Positions 62,964 through 64,000 of a DNA stretch of 64,000 bases are shown piece after piece; the first letter of the stretch is position 1; each line of letters starts with the position of its first letter. The notes below the pieces were generated by a model. It had not been told where the DNA came from and ran no database searches. It saw only the letters and a list, made by a program, of their open reading frames with translations. The position numbers and the translations under genes were made by a program. Origin of the DNA: Vicia villosa (lineage: Eukaryota; Streptophyta; Magnoliopsida; Fabales; Fabaceae); NCBI RefSeq assembly GCF_029867415.1, contig NC_081185.1, positions 119,267,987-119,331,986 of the forward strand, in the 5' to 3' direction.

Positions 62964-64000
62964 ATGGCTGATGAAACTGCAAAGTCTACATCTACATCTG
63001 GCTCTGCTGAGCAACACAACGGTAACAATGGTTATACTAGACCACCGGTATTTGATGGTGAAAACTTTGAATACTGGAAAGATAAACTGGAAAGTTACTT
63101 TCTTGGTCTAGATGGTGATCTATGGGATCTTCTGATGGATGGTTACAAACATCCGGTAAATGCCAGTGGCGTAAAGCTGACAAGGCAAGAAATGAGCGAT
63201 GATCAGAAGAAGCTTTTCAGGAATCATCATAAATGCAGAACTGTTTTGCTGAATGCTATCTCTCATGCTGAGTATGAGAAGATATCTAACAGGGAAACGG
63301 CCTATGACATATATGAGTCCTTGAAAATGACTCATGAAGGAAATGCTCAAGTCAAGGAGACTAAAGCTCTCGCCTTAATCCGGAAGTATGAAGCCTTCAA
63401 GATGGAGGATGATGAAGACATTGAAAAGATGTTTTCAAGATTTCAAACTCTTACTGCTGGATTGAGAGTTCTTGACAAGGGATACACAAAGGCTGATCAC
63501 GTAAAGAAGATCATCAGAAGCTTACCCAGAAGATGGGGTCCTATGGTGACTGCAGTTAAGATTGCGAAGAATCTAAATGAAGTCTCTTTGGAAGAGCTGA
63601 TCAGTGCCCTGAGGAGTCATGAAATTGAACTGGATGCAAACGAGCCTCAAAAGAAAGGTAAGTCTATTGCATTAAAATCCAATATCAAGAAAGGCACTAA
63701 CGCTTTTCAGGCTAGAGAAGAAGATCCTGAAGAATCAGAATCTGAAGAAGAAGAAAATGAACTGTCCTTGATCTCCAGAAGGCTAAATCAACTCTGGAAG
63801 AACAAGCAAAGGAAGTTCAGAGGCGTCAGAAGTTCAAAGAAATTTGAACGTGGAGAATCTTCTGATGACAGAAGATTTGACAAGAAGAAGGTCATGTGCT
63901 ATGAATGCAATGAGCCTGGACACTTCAAGAATGAATGTCCAAAACTTCAGAAGGAAAATCCCAAGAAGAAGTTTCATAAGAAGAAAGGTCTTATGGCAAC
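62964..64000 (+). CDS. SIRE/Maximus-like Ty1-copia gag (5' part of gag-pol), open at the right edge
   Basis: ATG at 62964, uninterrupted for 345 codons to the end of the window. Begins MADETAKSTSTSGSAEQHNG, then FDGENFEYWKDKLESYFLG (gag N-domain), UBN2-type core (KALALIRKYEAFKMEDDEDI, FQTLTAGLRVLDKGYTKADH, IIRSLPRRWGPMVTAVKIAK), an acidic stretch (EEDPEESESEEEENE), a basic region and a zinc knuckle CYECNEPGHFKNEC (residues 312-325, CX2CX4HX4C). Gag packages element RNA; pol should follow off the window. No disruption, in line with a young element. Confidence 0.92.
   Translation, partial: MADETAKSTSTSGSAEQHNGNNGYTRPPVFDGENFEYWKDKLESYFLGLDGDLWDLLMDGYKHPVNASGVKLTRQEMSDDQKKLFRNHHKCRTVLLNAISHAEYEKISNRETAYDIYESLKMTHEGNAQVKETKALALIRKYEAFKMEDDEDIEKMFSRFQTLTAGLRVLDKGYTKADHVKKIIRSLPRRWGPMVTAVKIAKNLNEVSLEELISALRSHEIELDANEPQKKGKSIALKSNIKKGTNAFQAREEDPEESESEEEENELSLISRRLNQLWKNKQRKFRGVRSSKKFERGESSDDRRFDKKKVMCYECNEPGHFKNECPKLQKENPKKKFHKKKGLMA

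Overview
The window is nuclear DNA from a plant, most likely a temperate legume. The evidence is spliced genes of plant-specific families (an AGC-VIII kinase with a DFD motif, an N-myristoylated DUF630/DUF632 protein, a GPI-anchored lysine-rich arabinogalactan protein), very AT-rich spacers with long (AT)n tracts, and a dense nest of plant LTR retrotransposons (Ty1-copia, Tat-lineage and Tekay-type Ty3-gypsy), L1-type LINEs, foldback MITEs and Mutator-associated relics. Several repeats look like ones I associate with legume genomes, but no species can be named from sequence alone. There is no bacterial, viral or organellar gene content, no CRISPR array, and no tRNA or rRNA gene that I could see.

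Host genes, all on the minus strand: (1) 1-2017, an AGC1-type kinase cut off by the left edge; (2) 9271-10241, a lysine-rich arabinogalactan protein of about 277 aa in two exons; (3) 18232-23270, a four-exon DUF630/DUF632 (NRG2-like) gene of 851 aa whose exon joins can all be reconstructed. They do not look functionally linked and are separated by repeats.

Repeat layout: 2.0-6.2 kb AT-rich with two (AT)n tracts; 6.3-7.9 kb 5' end of a decayed copia element; 10.8-11.7 kb a TIR transposon sitting inside a decayed LINE (10.7-13.3 kb); 13.3-15.4 kb a decayed LTR-element end; 15.5-17.2 kb OTU-like and Mutator-associated relics with recurring palindromes; 24.5-38.1 kb a tandem LTR-internal-LTR-internal-LTR array of a decayed Tekay-type element; 38.7-45.0 kb a full-length L1-type LINE with 17-bp target duplications and overlapping ORF1/ORF2; 46.9-48.1 kb a copia gag relic; 48.2-49.0 kb two foldback MITEs in one (TA)n tract; 49.0-52.4 kb the 3' part of a copia element; 52.4-53.2 kb a gypsy relic with its RT-integrase core missing; 53.2-61.7 kb a Tat-lineage gypsy element with a near-intact polyprotein and a separate antisense gene; 61.7-64.0 kb a SIRE/Maximus-like copia element inserted into that Tat element, with an open gag running off the right edge.

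No wholly new system is evident. The most unusual material is the three-LTR tandem of a decayed but recently duplicated element, the antisense gene of the Tat element with its own promoter-like sequence and an in-frame 60-nt intron, the ATGA stop-start overlap in the young LINE, and the twin MITEs in a microsatellite.
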